From DASUBN01 sp964584665 (GTDB taxonomy: Bacteria; Pseudomonadota; Gammaproteobacteria; Natronospirales; REEB76): a stretch of DNA of 64,000 nucleotides. The stretch spans positions 62,001 to 126,000 of the forward strand of contig CAZPAO010000002.1 in the NCBI GenBank assembly GCA_964584665.1. The letters are read 5' to 3'. Below are positions 1 through 8,485 of this stretch, one piece after another; positions within the stretch are counted from its first letter, which is position 1; each line of letters begins with the position of its first letter. A program made the translations under genes and the position numbers. The notes below the pieces were generated by a model. That model made no database searches. It was not told where the DNA came from and saw nothing but the letters and a program-made list of their open reading frames with translations.

Positions 1-1084
1 CTGCGCCTTCGCCCCAGGCGTAGTAGTTCACCTGGTCGCTCAGCGCCGTGGGGCGCTTGCCGCCCTTCAGCACCCAGTCCAGCCATGCGATCTGCAACTT
101 GGTGATGTCGAGCACGGAGTTCTCGGCGAAGCTGAGGCCACCGAGCTGCTTCTGCGGATGTCGCGTGCCGGCATGGTCCCAGGGGCCCATCAGGAGGTAG
201 TGGTGTGCCCGCGCATCCGCCGGCGCATAACGCATGAACTCCTGGTAATAGCGCAGTGCCCCCGGCTGGTCAGCGTCGAAATAGCCGGTGATGGTGAGGA
301 CCGGGATATGGATGGCGGCATAGTCCGCGGGCTTGGGGTTGTAAGCCTCCCAATAGCCGTCGTAGGTATGGTGATCGAGCCACTCCAGGGATGCATCGCG
401 GTTGGTGCCCGCTGCGTCCGCCAGCGCGCTCAGGGGCTGCTGCGCCTCGTAGGCATCCACCCATTTGCCGAGCCAGAACTTGTCGTCCGTGAACACCTCC
501 TCGGAGGTGGTCTTGCCGCTGGTGTAGGCCAGCCACTGGATCGCGTAGGGATACTCGATGCCGCGCTGCACCGGGAAGTCGAAGCCGGGGTAGACCGCGG
601 CGGTTGGCATGGCCGCCACCAGATGCCTGGGATGCTCGGCCATCACCTGCCATTGCACCATGCCGAGGTAGGAGCCTCCCGTCATCGCAACCCGGCCGTC
701 GGACCAGGGCTGCTTCGCCAGCCATTCGATCACGTCGGCGCCGTCCGGCCCGTTACCCCGCAGCGGCGTGAAGACGCCCTCCGAGTTGCCGCGGCCGCGC
801 ACGTCCACCGCCACGAACACGTAGCCCGCCTGCACGTACTGCGCCGCCATGCTCTGGGCGTTCTGGGACATGTAGGGCGTCATCAGCATCACGGTGGTCA
901 AGGGCTTGGTGATGCGGGCCGGCTTCCAGATCATGGCGGCCAGATGCACTCCGTCGCGCAGCGGGATCATCTGCTGCATGTCCAAGGACATGGTCTGAGG
1001 TCCGAATGCTGCATCAGCGCGCACGACAGGAGAGACGACGAGGATGGATGCAACGGACAACGACGCGAATATCTTGGCCATCAT
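1..1084 (-). CDS. CocE/NonD-family serine hydrolase, 3' end outside window
   Basis: Partial gene that runs off the left edge, so the C-terminus is missing. The reverse strand opens with two in-frame ATG codons (1084 and 1081) behind an AAGGGA ribosome site, then a signal peptide ending near VRADA. The product is likely exported. The alpha/beta-hydrolase core shows DVRGRGNSEG and the nucleophile motif GGSYLG, which is characteristic of CocE / X-Pro dipeptidyl-peptidase S15 hydrolases (acyl or peptide bond hydrolysis by a Ser-Asp-His triad). The Asp and His of the triad would lie partly beyond the edge. The exact substrate cannot be read from sequence; CocE-like proteins include cocaine esterase, glutaryl-7-ACA acylases and many uncharacterised esterases. 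The gene lies 3' of, and on the same strand as, the ankyrin gene, with a 128-base gap, so it may have its own promoter. Confidence 0.85.
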   Translation of the reverse strand, partial: MMAKIFASLSVASILVVSPVVRADAAFGPQTMSLDMQQMIPLRDGVHLAAMIWKPARITKPLTTVMLMTPYMSQNAQSMAAQYVQAGYVFVAVDVRGRGNSEGVFTPLRGNGPDGADVIEWLAKQPWSDGRVAMTGGSYLGMVQWQVMAEHPRHLVAAMPTAAVYPGFDFPVQRGIEYPYAIQWLAYTSGKTTSEEVFTDDKFWLGKWVDAYEAQQPLSALADAAGTNRDASLEWLDHHTYDGYWEAYNPKPADYAAIHIPVLTITGYFDADQPGALRYYQEFMRYAPADARAHHYLLMGPWDHAGTRHPQKQLGGLSFAENSVLDITKLQIAWLDWVLKGGKRPTALSDQVNYYAWGEGA

Positions 1085-1212
1085 GATGATGATTCCCTTT
1101 GGGTTGACTATTTTCTGCCCACGGCAGAGTGCATGCAGGCCTATGCACTGCATGGACGGACCAGGGGATTCGTCGGTTTATTCCGGCTTGCGCCGGCGGG
1201 TGGCGGACGCTA

Positions 1213-1830
1213 TCAGCGTCGCGGCGGCAGACGGGTGCTGGTCTCGAGCCACCAAGTGGTCATCTTGCGCTGCAGGGGCTCGTGCGCGATGGTGAACGAG
1301 GTCTGGCCGGCGCGATTCACCGTGTCCGGGCGTGCGCCGGCGCGGATCAGGAACTCCGCCACATCCGCCTGGGTGCGCCCCGCCGCGAGGTGCAGCGGTG
1401 TGTTGCCGTTCACGTCCTGCAGATCGAGCCGCGCGCGGAAGGTGAGGCAGAGACGCACCATGGCGATGTTGCCCTGCTGCGCCGCCTCGTGCAGCGCGGT
1501 GCGGCGCGAGCGGTTCTGGTGGTTCACGTTGGCGCCGAGTTCTATGAGCACGCGCGCCAGCGGTTCCCGGTCCTTGCGCACCGCGATCAGGAAGGCCGTG
1601 TCGCCATCGTGGTTTACCGCATCCACCGGCACGCCGCTCGCCACCATGGCGCGGGTGCCGGCGGCGCTCGAACTGGCCGATTGCACGTAGGCATGCAGCA
1701 CCCGCCCGCGGCGGTGGCCCGTGATGGTGTTGAGGCCTGCGGCGAGCGCGCGGCGCATCAAGGTGGTGTCGGTAGACTCGCTGCGGTCCGCCTTACTGGG
1801 CGGCGGCGGACTCTTGAACCATTTCCACAC
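1213..1830 (-). CDS. ankyrin-repeat protein
   Basis: About 205 residues. I chose a GTG start at 1830 because GGCGGGAAA lies about 6-8 bases upstream and the protein then begins MWKWFKSPPPP. The frame stays open far upstream, but that part overlaps the divergent PilZ gene and has no family features. Residues from about 60 to 185 form ankyrin repeats: recognisable units are DGDTAFLIAVRKDRE, RRTALHEAAQQGN and NGNTPLHLAAGR, each followed by a helix and a GA.(P/V) turn. Ankyrin repeats are protein-binding scaffolds, so a partner rather than a reaction should be sought. There is no signal peptide, so it is likely cytoplasmic. It is divergent from the PilZ gene with a 186-base spacer. Confidence 0.8.
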   Translation of the reverse strand: MWKWFKSPPPPSKADRSESTDTTLMRRALAAGLNTITGHRRGRVLHAYVQSASSSAAGTRAMVASGVPVDAVNHDGDTAFLIAVRKDREPLARVLIELGANVNHQNRSRRTALHEAAQQGNIAMVRLCLTFRARLDLQDVNGNTPLHLAAGRTQADVAEFLIRAGARPDTVNRAGQTSFTIAHEPLQRKMTTWWLETSTRLPPRR

Positions 1831-2016
1831 GAAATTTCCCGCCTTTGGGTGGGCTGGTGAGGGCCGATGATACCAGCCCTGCCCCTGCGCAAACGCGCCC
1901 GGCGTGGGACTCCCGGCCCGCGGTTTCCGCGGGTCCCGGGCCGGCGCTTGTAGGGCCGGAAGGCATTGGTTAAGTTGATTGCGGGGAAATGGGGAGCCAC
2001 AGGAAGTGACTGGGCC

Positions 2017-2364
2017 ATGACGGACGAACGCCGCCGCTACGCACGCAAGACCGTCCAGGACCGCGCGGTCATCCATCGCCAGGCGGTGGCGGATCCCACG
2101 CGCTCCACGCTCTATTGCACCACCGTGGACATCTCCGCCGCAGGTCTGCAACTGAAGCTGAAGCAGGCTCTGGAGTCGGGCGAGCGCATAGACATCGTGA
2201 TCCACGTGCCCGGCCACAAGGACTCATTCCATCTGCGTGGCGAGACACGCTGGGCCGCACCCGCGAAGCAGGATAAATCCTTTTTGCTCGGCATCCAGAT
2301 CGAGGGCGACGACTCGGAGAGCCCCGACTTGAGCGCGTGGCGCAAGCTGTTCGACAAAGACTGA
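2017..2364 (+). CDS. PilZ-domain protein
   Basis: About 115 residues. The start is the ATG at 2017 (MTDERRRYARK); an earlier in-frame ATG at 1966 would add a tail unlike the family. The protein is essentially one PilZ domain. It has the arginine motif RRRYAR near residue 6 and the second c-di-GMP contact VDISAAG about 30 residues later, matching the RxxxR and D/NxSxxG signature. PilZ domains bind cyclic di-GMP and act as effectors. The window also carries several diguanylate cyclases (about 47.8-53.6 kb), although not next to this gene. The downstream gene is convergent, with stop codons only 3 bases apart. A few PilZ proteins do not bind the nucleotide, but both key motifs are intact here. 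Confidence 0.85.
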   Translation: MTDERRRYARKTVQDRAVIHRQAVADPTRSTLYCTTVDISAAGLQLKLKQALESGERIDIVIHVPGHKDSFHLRGETRWAAPAKQDKSFLLGIQIEGDDSESPDLSAWRKLFDKD

Positions 2365-2367
2365 GCC

Positions 2368-2958
2368 TCAGCCGCCCGGCACTTCGCCTTTATCCGCATC
2401 CGCCGGCGTCGGCACCACCTGCTGCCAGCCGCTCGGGCACTCGCTGATGTAAGGGTAATAGCCGTTCGCCGCCGGGCAGTAATACCAGTACTGCGTGACC
2501 GGTTGCGCGCTGCCCGCGGGCGGCGGCGCAGCGAAGCCCGAAGGGACATAAGGGTTCGGATAGGGATAGACCGGCGCGGGATAGAAGAACCACACGCCCG
2601 ACACCACCCACCACCAGCCGAAGCGCGGACCGTACCAGCCATGGTGCCAGTAGCCGCGATGCCAGTAGTTCCAATCATGGTGCGGGAAGTAATGCGGGTC
2701 CCCGCCACCCCACTGGTGATGCCAACCGCCGGGCGGCGGCGCATAGCCATGCGGCGGCGCGCTGTGCGCGGCCTGGCCAGCACCCGGAGCCACGCCGCGC
2801 CACGGACCATCCTTGTGCGCAGCATCGCCGCCACCGCCATTGCGGTCCGCGACCTGCATGTGGCGCCAGCCGTGATGATCCTGCGGTCCGGCCCAAGCCG
2901 TGCCGCCTGCGGCCAGCAGCATCACACCGAACAAGCTCTTCACGAGACGCGATGACAT
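2368..2958 (-). CDS. secreted His/Trp/Tyr-rich protein
   Basis: 196 residues with a clear signal peptide cut after GTAWA. The mature protein has low complexity: a middle section with many His, Trp, Tyr and Gly residues (for example HHDWNYWHRGYWHHGWYG), a Pro-rich linker, then a compact C-terminal motif with paired cysteines (YWYYCPAANGYYPYISEC followed by PSGW). I recognise this C-terminal motif from hypothetical envelope proteins of proteobacteria, but no function is assigned. The His-rich stretch could bind metal, which is inference. The gene is convergent with the PilZ gene. Upstream (2959-3256) I see only AT-rich promoter-like sequence and a TATATA at about 3153. Confidence 0.7.
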   Translation of the reverse strand: MSSRLVKSLFGVMLLAAGGTAWAGPQDHHGWRHMQVADRNGGGGDAAHKDGPWRGVAPGAGQAAHSAPPHGYAPPPGGWHHQWGGGDPHYFPHHDWNYWHRGYWHHGWYGPRFGWWWVVSGVWFFYPAPVYPYPNPYVPSGFAAPPPAGSAQPVTQYWYYCPAANGYYPYISECPSGWQQVVPTPADADKGEVPGG

Positions 2959-3256
2959 GGGGTTTCCTGGAAGGACCGCGGGTATCGGGCCTAGGTAAGA
3001 GAACGCTGACTCGCTTCGGGCGTTTACCCTTCTCGCATTAAGTTACATGCACCTCTTGGACATATCGCAGCTTGCGGATAATCATGTGAAGTCGGTCACG
3101 GCTTACACATATTTCCGCCCACGCTGCTATTCCTGCAACACGCTTCGCCTTATATATGGCGCGGGGGAATTCGAAGCTGACGTGAGCGCGCCGCCTGCGG
3201 CGCCACTCAAGGGCTCCCCTCCATGAGCAGGCAGGTCATCCGGGGAGTCCATCATC

Positions 3257-4903
3257 ATGCGCATCCTTTCCGCATCCTACTTGTGCCGGCTCGTGTTCGC
3301 CGGCCTCGCGCTGCTCGCGGCCGAGACCGCCAGCGCCGCCAACCACTTCTACGTGCCCTTCAGCCTCACGCTCAACACGGGCGGCAGCCAGGGTGTATGG
3401 CTCGCGGACGTCGATCACCTCGGCAACCCGCCTTACCAGATCACCAACCAGTTGCTGGACGGCAACGGCACCAACAGCAACAGCGTCGCCATCCTGGACG
3501 ACTGGACGCTGGATCCGGTGACGCATCTCGCCACCAACGTGCAGCCGCAGCTCTTCGTGTACGGGACCGGCGGCCACCTCTATAAGGTGAACCTGCGCAC
3601 GATCCAGCCGGTCCAGCAGTTCACGAATGGTTCTTACCAGGAACTCTGCAGCCTGAACGCCCTGGACGAGCGCCCCTACGCCGCCGCCAAGGCCTACGTG
3701 CAGGCAGTGGTGGAGCCGGTTGGCTCGCCCAACGCGTGCAGCTCGGGCATCGGCACCCAGACCTGGCTGATACCGGCCAACGCTGACAACACCGTGGCCC
3801 CGACGCTGGAGCCCACCAACTGGAGCGTGCTCGGCGCCTTCACCGACCCCACGGACGGCAGCTTCGTGCGCTGGATCGTGTGGACCGGCAACGAAGTGGA
3901 TGCCTACAAGGCGAACTTCTCCACCCACAGCACCCTGCTGGTGGGCCCGCCCACCGGCCCCGCGCCCACCGTGATCGCCCGCCAGGACGGCAACGCCGTC
4001 ATCGTGGCCTCGTCGGATGACGGCACCACCCACACGGACCGGGTCTACCACCTCAGCATGAGCGGATCCGGCGCGGTGACCACCTTCACCTATCCGGACA
4101 GCGCCCCCTGCGTCGCCTCCCAGCTCGTGGGCGGCTTCGAGATGGACTCCGGCGCCGGCCTGGTGGACCTGGCCGAGAACACCGCCACGGGCTACGCGGT
4201 CTACGCGATCCCGCTGAACGGCGGCGCACCGGGCCTCGCCTACACCGACGCCAGCGGCGTGAAGTGCGGCAGCATCCTGGGCGACAGCACCTCCGGCAGC
4301 TTCGCGGGCATCAACGAGAGCGACCTCTCCACCGGTGCATCCCGCGTGCTCGGCGTGAACGAAACCGGCCCCTCGACCCAGACGCCCAACGTGCTGGCGG
4401 CCACGGGCTCCAGCGCCTCCGCCACCACCCGCTACACCATCGACGGCCACTTCTGGATCACGGTGTTCGATTTCAGCGGCCCGGTGCAGACCTTCTCCAC
4501 CATCGTGGCGGACGGCAACGGCACCATCGTGCAGAACTACGCCAACGCGCGCGTGGGTGACGACATCTGGGGCGGCTTCAACGCCTCCGGCGTCGCCCCC
4601 AGCATCGAGCGCGACGTGGTGTACCTGTTCAGCCCCAACGCCACGCCCTGCACCGGCGGCACCCTGACGGCGGTGGACCCGGCGGCCTTCACCACCACCA
4701 GCATCAGCGGCGTGCCGGCGGATGCCTGCAGCGCGCTCGGCTACGGCTGGCAGCCCGCGAGCGTGGGTTACGTAAGGCAGGGCACCGGCAGCTCGCCGGT
4801 GGAGATCGATCCCGTGGGCGGCAAGCTCTACTTCCTGCTGGGCACGGACCCCAACGGGCTCTTCACCAACACAGCCCTGCTCTCAGGCTATCCCTTCTTC
4901 TGA
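3257..4903 (+). CDS. secreted protein of unknown function
   Basis: 548 residues. The start at 3257 follows GGGGAG by about 10 bases. A signal peptide ends at about residue 28 (ETASA / ANHFYVP), so it is exported. The mature part is rich in Thr, Ser, Gly and Asn and predicted all-beta, with repeated strand-turn units of the kind seen in beta-propellers. There are scattered cysteines but no catalytic motif I can name. No membrane anchor is visible at the C-terminus (ending LSGYPFF). It ends 25 bases before a strong intrinsic terminator, so it is probably a single-gene transcript. I do not recognise the family. Confidence 0.65.
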   Translation: MRILSASYLCRLVFAGLALLAAETASAANHFYVPFSLTLNTGGSQGVWLADVDHLGNPPYQITNQLLDGNGTNSNSVAILDDWTLDPVTHLATNVQPQLFVYGTGGHLYKVNLRTIQPVQQFTNGSYQELCSLNALDERPYAAAKAYVQAVVEPVGSPNACSSGIGTQTWLIPANADNTVAPTLEPTNWSVLGAFTDPTDGSFVRWIVWTGNEVDAYKANFSTHSTLLVGPPTGPAPTVIARQDGNAVIVASSDDGTTHTDRVYHLSMSGSGAVTTFTYPDSAPCVASQLVGGFEMDSGAGLVDLAENTATGYAVYAIPLNGGAPGLAYTDASGVKCGSILGDSTSGSFAGINESDLSTGASRVLGVNETGPSTQTPNVLAATGSSASATTRYTIDGHFWITVFDFSGPVQTFSTIVADGNGTIVQNYANARVGDDIWGGFNASGVAPSIERDVVYLFSPNATPCTGGTLTAVDPAAFTTTSISGVPADACSALGYGWQPASVGYVRQGTGSSPVEIDPVGGKLYFLLGTDPNGLFTNTALLSGYPFF

Positions 4904-4928
4904 ACCGAGTTCATCCCCGCTGGAGTTT

Positions 4929-4956
4929 GGGGCGCCGCAAGGCGCCCCTCTTTTTT
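4929..4956 (+). terminator. intrinsic terminator of the secreted-protein gene
   Basis: Stem GGGGCGCC / GGCGCCCC with a GCAA loop, followed by TCTTTTTT. It lies 25 bases after the stop codon at 4903. A near-copy follows 171 bases downstream. Confidence 0.9.
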
Positions 4957-5099
4957 GAGCCTGCGGGGTAAGCGCTGCCCTACACGCATCTCCGCCGCGG
5001 CCGACATCGCTGCACCCTGGCCCTGCGTATAAATGATGCCGGGGAACCCGAGCGCGGACCCGAGACCGCGCGACCTCCGTGTTCGTCCCACCAGAGTTT

Positions 5100-5126
5100 G
5101 GGGCGCCGTAAGGCGCCCCTTTTTTT
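5100..5126 (+). terminator. second, near-identical intrinsic terminator
   Basis: Same stem GGGGCGCC / GGCGCCCC with a GTAA loop, followed by seven T. The preceding bases (GTTCGTCCCACCAGAGTTTG) closely resemble those before the first terminator, so the unit appears duplicated. No gene lies between the two. Confidence 0.85.
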
Positions 5127-5223
5127 CACCCGCGCGGGATAGTGCCCTGCCCGAGCTGCGGGCTCATCCCACCCATTCTCTGGGGCTTGCCTGATCTGAC
5201 GGTGCCCCCGGGAGGGGGGGGTC

Positions 5224-5241
5224 ATGTCAGTTTTGTGACAG
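5224..5241 (-). promoter_or_regulatory. PhoB-box-like direct repeat
   Basis: On the minus strand: CTGTCAC AAAA CTGACAT, two 7-base half sites spaced by 4 bases, each one mismatch from the PhoB consensus CTGTCAT. It faces left, where I see no gene, so it may be a chance match or serve an unannotated RNA. Confidence 0.3.
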
Positions 5242-5308
5242 TGAGCGATGAAGCCGCGACATCGGAGCAGTCGAACACGGCGCAGATGCGGCGTATAGCC
5301 CCTCCCTT

Positions 5309-8300
5309 TCAGCTTGCGGGCAGTAGCGCGGACGCCTGCGGTGCCACTTCCGACCCAACCGGTACGCGGACTTTGAACCACGTGGCGTAGAGCGCCGGCA
5401 GGAAGAAGAGCGTGAGCACCGTGGCCACCGTGATGCCGCCCATGAGCGCCGCCGCCATGGGGCTGAAGAGATCACTCTGGAGCAGCGGGATGAGCGCGAG
5501 CACCGCCGCGGCTGCCGTGAGGCTGATGGGCCGGAAGCGGCGCACGGTGGCACCCACGATGGCCTCGAAGGGCGTGTGGCCGTCGCGGATGTCGTGGTCA
5601 ATCTGGTCCACCAGGATCACGGAGTTGCGCATGATGATGCCGAGCATGGCGATGGTGCCGAGCATGGCCATGAAGCCGAAGGGCTTGTGGAACAAGATCA
5701 GCGCCGCGCTCACGCCGATCAGGCCGAGCGGCGCCGTCAGCATCACCATGAAGGTGCGGGAGAAGCTCTGCAGCTGGATCATGAGCAGCGTGATCACCAC
5801 GAACAGCATCACCGGCATCTCCACGTTGATGGAGGCCTGGGCCTTGGCGCTGTTCTCCACGGCGCCGCCCACTTCGATGCGGTAGCCGAGGGGCAGCCCG
5901 GCGCGGATGTCTGCCAGCTTCTTGTCGATGGCGTTGGTCACGTCGATGCCCTGAGCGTCGCCCAGGATGTCGGCGCGCACCGTGATGGTCGGCTGCCGGT
6001 CCCGCTCCCACACCACGCCGTACTCCAGCCCGTACACCGGCTTCGCGAGCTGGGCCAGTGGCACGGACTTGCCGGCGGAGGTCGGCACCATCAGGTTCTG
6101 CAGGTTGCCGAGGTCGGCGCGCTCCGCCGCCGGGGCGCGCAGGTCCACCGCGATGAGCTTGTCCGCCTCCCGGTAGTAGGTGGCGGTGTAGCCCGTGAGA
6201 GACATGCTCAAGAATGCCGCAAGATCGTCGCTGCCCACGCCGAGCAGCCGCGCCTTCTCCTGGTCGATCTGGAGGTGCACGGTCTTGCTCGCCGGACCGT
6301 CCCAGTCGAACTGGGTGCCGGTGGTGCGCGGGTCCGATCTCACCACGTCGGCCACTTGTGCGGCGATGCCGCGCACCGTGGGGATGTCATCCCCCGAGAC
6401 GCGGAACTGCACCGGGAAGCCCACAGGCGGGCCGTTCTCCAGGCGCGAAACGCGGCCCTGCACGTCCGGGAAATCCTTCTCCAGTTCCGACGTGAGATCG
6501 TCGAACAGCCGGTCACGGGACTTCACGTCCTTGGCAGTGACCACGAACTGGGCGAAGTTGCGCTGGGGCAGCTGCTGGTCGAGGTTGAGATAGAAGCGCG
6601 GCGCGCCGGTGCCCACGTAGCTCACGTAGTTGGCGATGCCCGGCTGGGCCGAGAGGAACTCCTCCATGCGCTTCGTCTGCTCCAGGCTCGCGGCATAGGA
6701 GCCGCCCTCCGCCAGGCGCAGGTCCACCAGGAGTTCGGGCCGGTCCGAACCGGGGAAGAACTGCTGGGGTATGAAGGCGAAGGCGATGACCGCGAGCACG
6801 AACATGCCCGCCGCCGCGCCAAGCACCCGGCGCCGGTTGGCCACGCACCAGCCGATGAGGGCACGGAAGCGCGTATAGAAGGTGGTGTCGTAGACGTCAT
6901 GGTCGTGACCATGGGTGCTCTCGGCCGGCAGCCGCGCAACCAGCTTGGGAGCGAAGCGCGCCAACCAGCCCCGCCAGATCGCAGGCTTGCGCTGGTGCGC
7001 TTCCGGCAACAGCCGATAACCCAGATAAGGGATGACCACCACCGCCGCCACCCAGGAGACGAGCAACGCGATGGCCGAGACCTGGAAGATGGAACGGGTG
7101 TATTCGCCGACGCTGGACTTGGCGAGCGCGATGGGCAGGAAGCCCGCCACCGTGACCAGGGTGCCGCTCAACATGGGGAAAGCGGTGCTGGTGTAGGCGA
7201 AGGCCGCGGCCTTCACCCTGTCGAAGCCCTGGTCCAGCTTCACGGACATCATCTCCACCGCGATGATGGCGTCGTCCACCAGGAGGCCCAGCGCCAGGAT
7301 CAGGGTGCCGAGGGAGACCTTGTGCAGGCCGATGCCGAACACCCACATGAAGAATGCCGTGGCCGCGAGCACCAACGGGATGGAGATCACCACCACCGTG
7401 CCGGTGCGCAGGCCGAGGCTCAAGAGGCTCACGATGAGCACGATGAGGATGGCCTCCCCCACCGCTTCCTTGAAATCACCCACCGAGCGTTCCACCGCGA
7501 GACCGCCGTCGGTGATGGTGTGCAGGGTCAGGCCCGCCGGCAGGCGCTGCTGCAGGCCTTCCACCACGGGTTTCAGACGCTGGCTGAGCTCGATGATGTT
7601 GCCGCCGGCCTGCATGGTGACGCCGAGGCCCAGCACCGGGCGGCCCTCGAAGCGCAGCTGCTGGCCCGGCGGGTCCTGGTAGCCCATGTAGATGTGGGCG
7701 ATGTCACCCAGGCGCAGCAGGCGGCCGCCGGCGCGGAAGCTGGTCTGCTCCAGGCTCGCGACGGTCTGGAACTGGCCGCTGCCGCGCAGGCTGATGTGGT
7801 CGCCGCCCACGTCGAAGGCACCGGCCGGCAGCACTGCATTCTGGGCCTGCAGGACCGAGACGATGTCCTTGGGGCCAAGCCCTAAGGTCGCGAGCTTGCG
7901 GTTGGAGATCTCCACGTGGATCACCTGCGGCTGCTCGCCGAAGTAATCCACCTTGGCCACGTCCGGCACCCGCAGGAGTTCTTCCCGCAGCTTGTCGGCG
8001 TAGTCCTTCAGCTCCGCGTCGCTGTAGCCATCCCCTTCCAGGGCGTAGAGGTTGGCGTAGACGTCGCCGAACTCATCGTTGAAATAAGGCCCCGCCACGC
8101 CCTGGGGCAGCTGGCCAGCCATGTCACCCACTTTCTTGCGTATCTGGTACCAGGTGCCGGGCACCGCGCTCGCCGGCGCGGAATCCTTGATGTTGAAGAA
8201 GATCATGGACTCGCCGGGCTTGGAGTAGCTCTGCAGGAAGTCCACGTCCTGGACCTCCTGCAGCTTGCGCTCGATGCGGTCCGTCACTTCCCGCTGCACC

Positions 8301-8485
8301 TGCTCGGTGGTGGCGCCGGGCCAGTAGGTCTGGATCACCATCACCTTGAAGGTGAAGGGCGGGTCTTCGGACTGGCCGAGCTGGCGGTAGGCGAAGATTC
8401 CCAGGAAGGCCGTCACCAGGATCCCGAACAGCACCAGGGTGCGGTGGTTTAGCGCCCACTCGGAGAGGTTGAAGCGCTCGCTCAC
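5309..8485 (-). CDS. RND-family efflux pump, inner-membrane subunit
   Basis: 1058 residues, the usual length for HAE1-type RND proton antiporters. It forms the inner-membrane trimer that drives drugs, solvents or other substrates through a tripartite pump. The N-terminal helix is followed by the first periplasmic loop (QSEDPPFTFKVMVI), then TM2-TM6 with the proton-relay region GLLVDDAIIAVEMM carrying the paired Asp residues of this family. A second half repeats the pattern around residues 530-1040 (MLGIIMRNSVILVDQI). The QSEDPPF loop resembles VexF/TriC-like pumps more than AcrB, so the substrate is open. The GTG start overlaps the stop of the fusion-protein gene (GTGA), so translation is coupled. 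No outer-membrane channel gene is adjacent. Regulation is probably by the divergent TetR protein. Confidence 0.93.
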   Translation of the reverse strand: MSERFNLSEWALNHRTLVLFGILVTAFLGIFAYRQLGQSEDPPFTFKVMVIQTYWPGATTEQVQREVTDRIERKLQEVQDVDFLQSYSKPGESMIFFNIKDSAPASAVPGTWYQIRKKVGDMAGQLPQGVAGPYFNDEFGDVYANLYALEGDGYSDAELKDYADKLREELLRVPDVAKVDYFGEQPQVIHVEISNRKLATLGLGPKDIVSVLQAQNAVLPAGAFDVGGDHISLRGSGQFQTVASLEQTSFRAGGRLLRLGDIAHIYMGYQDPPGQQLRFEGRPVLGLGVTMQAGGNIIELSQRLKPVVEGLQQRLPAGLTLHTITDGGLAVERSVGDFKEAVGEAILIVLIVSLLSLGLRTGTVVVISIPLVLAATAFFMWVFGIGLHKVSLGTLILALGLLVDDAIIAVEMMSVKLDQGFDRVKAAAFAYTSTAFPMLSGTLVTVAGFLPIALAKSSVGEYTRSIFQVSAIALLVSWVAAVVVIPYLGYRLLPEAHQRKPAIWRGWLARFAPKLVARLPAESTHGHDHDVYDTTFYTRFRALIGWCVANRRRVLGAAAGMFVLAVIAFAFIPQQFFPGSDRPELLVDLRLAEGGSYAASLEQTKRMEEFLSAQPGIANYVSYVGTGAPRFYLNLDQQLPQRNFAQFVVTAKDVKSRDRLFDDLTSELEKDFPDVQGRVSRLENGPPVGFPVQFRVSGDDIPTVRGIAAQVADVVRSDPRTTGTQFDWDGPASKTVHLQIDQEKARLLGVGSDDLAAFLSMSLTGYTATYYREADKLIAVDLRAPAAERADLGNLQNLMVPTSAGKSVPLAQLAKPVYGLEYGVVWERDRQPTITVRADILGDAQGIDVTNAIDKKLADIRAGLPLGYRIEVGGAVENSAKAQASINVEMPVMLFVVITLLMIQLQSFSRTFMVMLTAPLGLIGVSAALILFHKPFGFMAMLGTIAMLGIIMRNSVILVDQIDHDIRDGHTPFEAIVGATVRRFRPISLTAAAAVLALIPLLQSDLFSPMAAALMGGITVATVLTLFFLPALYATWFKVRVPVGSEVAPQASALLPAS

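Larger units (their letters stand above)
4957..5308. other. gene-free stretch between convergent genes
   Basis: About 350 bases without a credible gene between the secreted-protein gene and the RND pump gene. It holds the duplicated terminator (5100-5126), a TATAAA at 5026-5031 that could be a -10 element for a short plus-strand transcript ending at that terminator, and a PhoB-box-like site at 5224-5241 facing left. The short reading frames here have no ribosome site and no family character. Confidence 0.5.

Noticed and set aside
3236..4450. 404-codon open frame antisense to the secreted-protein gene
   Set aside because: Composition (Gly, Ala, Arg, His, Val rich, no motif) is that of the antisense of GC-rich coding sequence; no ribosome site or family feature.
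5030..5100. Possible tRNA, because of GTTCGTCCCACCA before the second terminator
   Set aside because: No acceptor, D or anticodon stem can be formed upstream; the first terminator copy lacks CCA.
5576..7885. 769-codon open frame opposite the RND pump gene
   Set aside because: Runs through a clearly real RND gene; rich in His, Asp, Gly and Glu as expected for antisense of hydrophobic codons; no motif.
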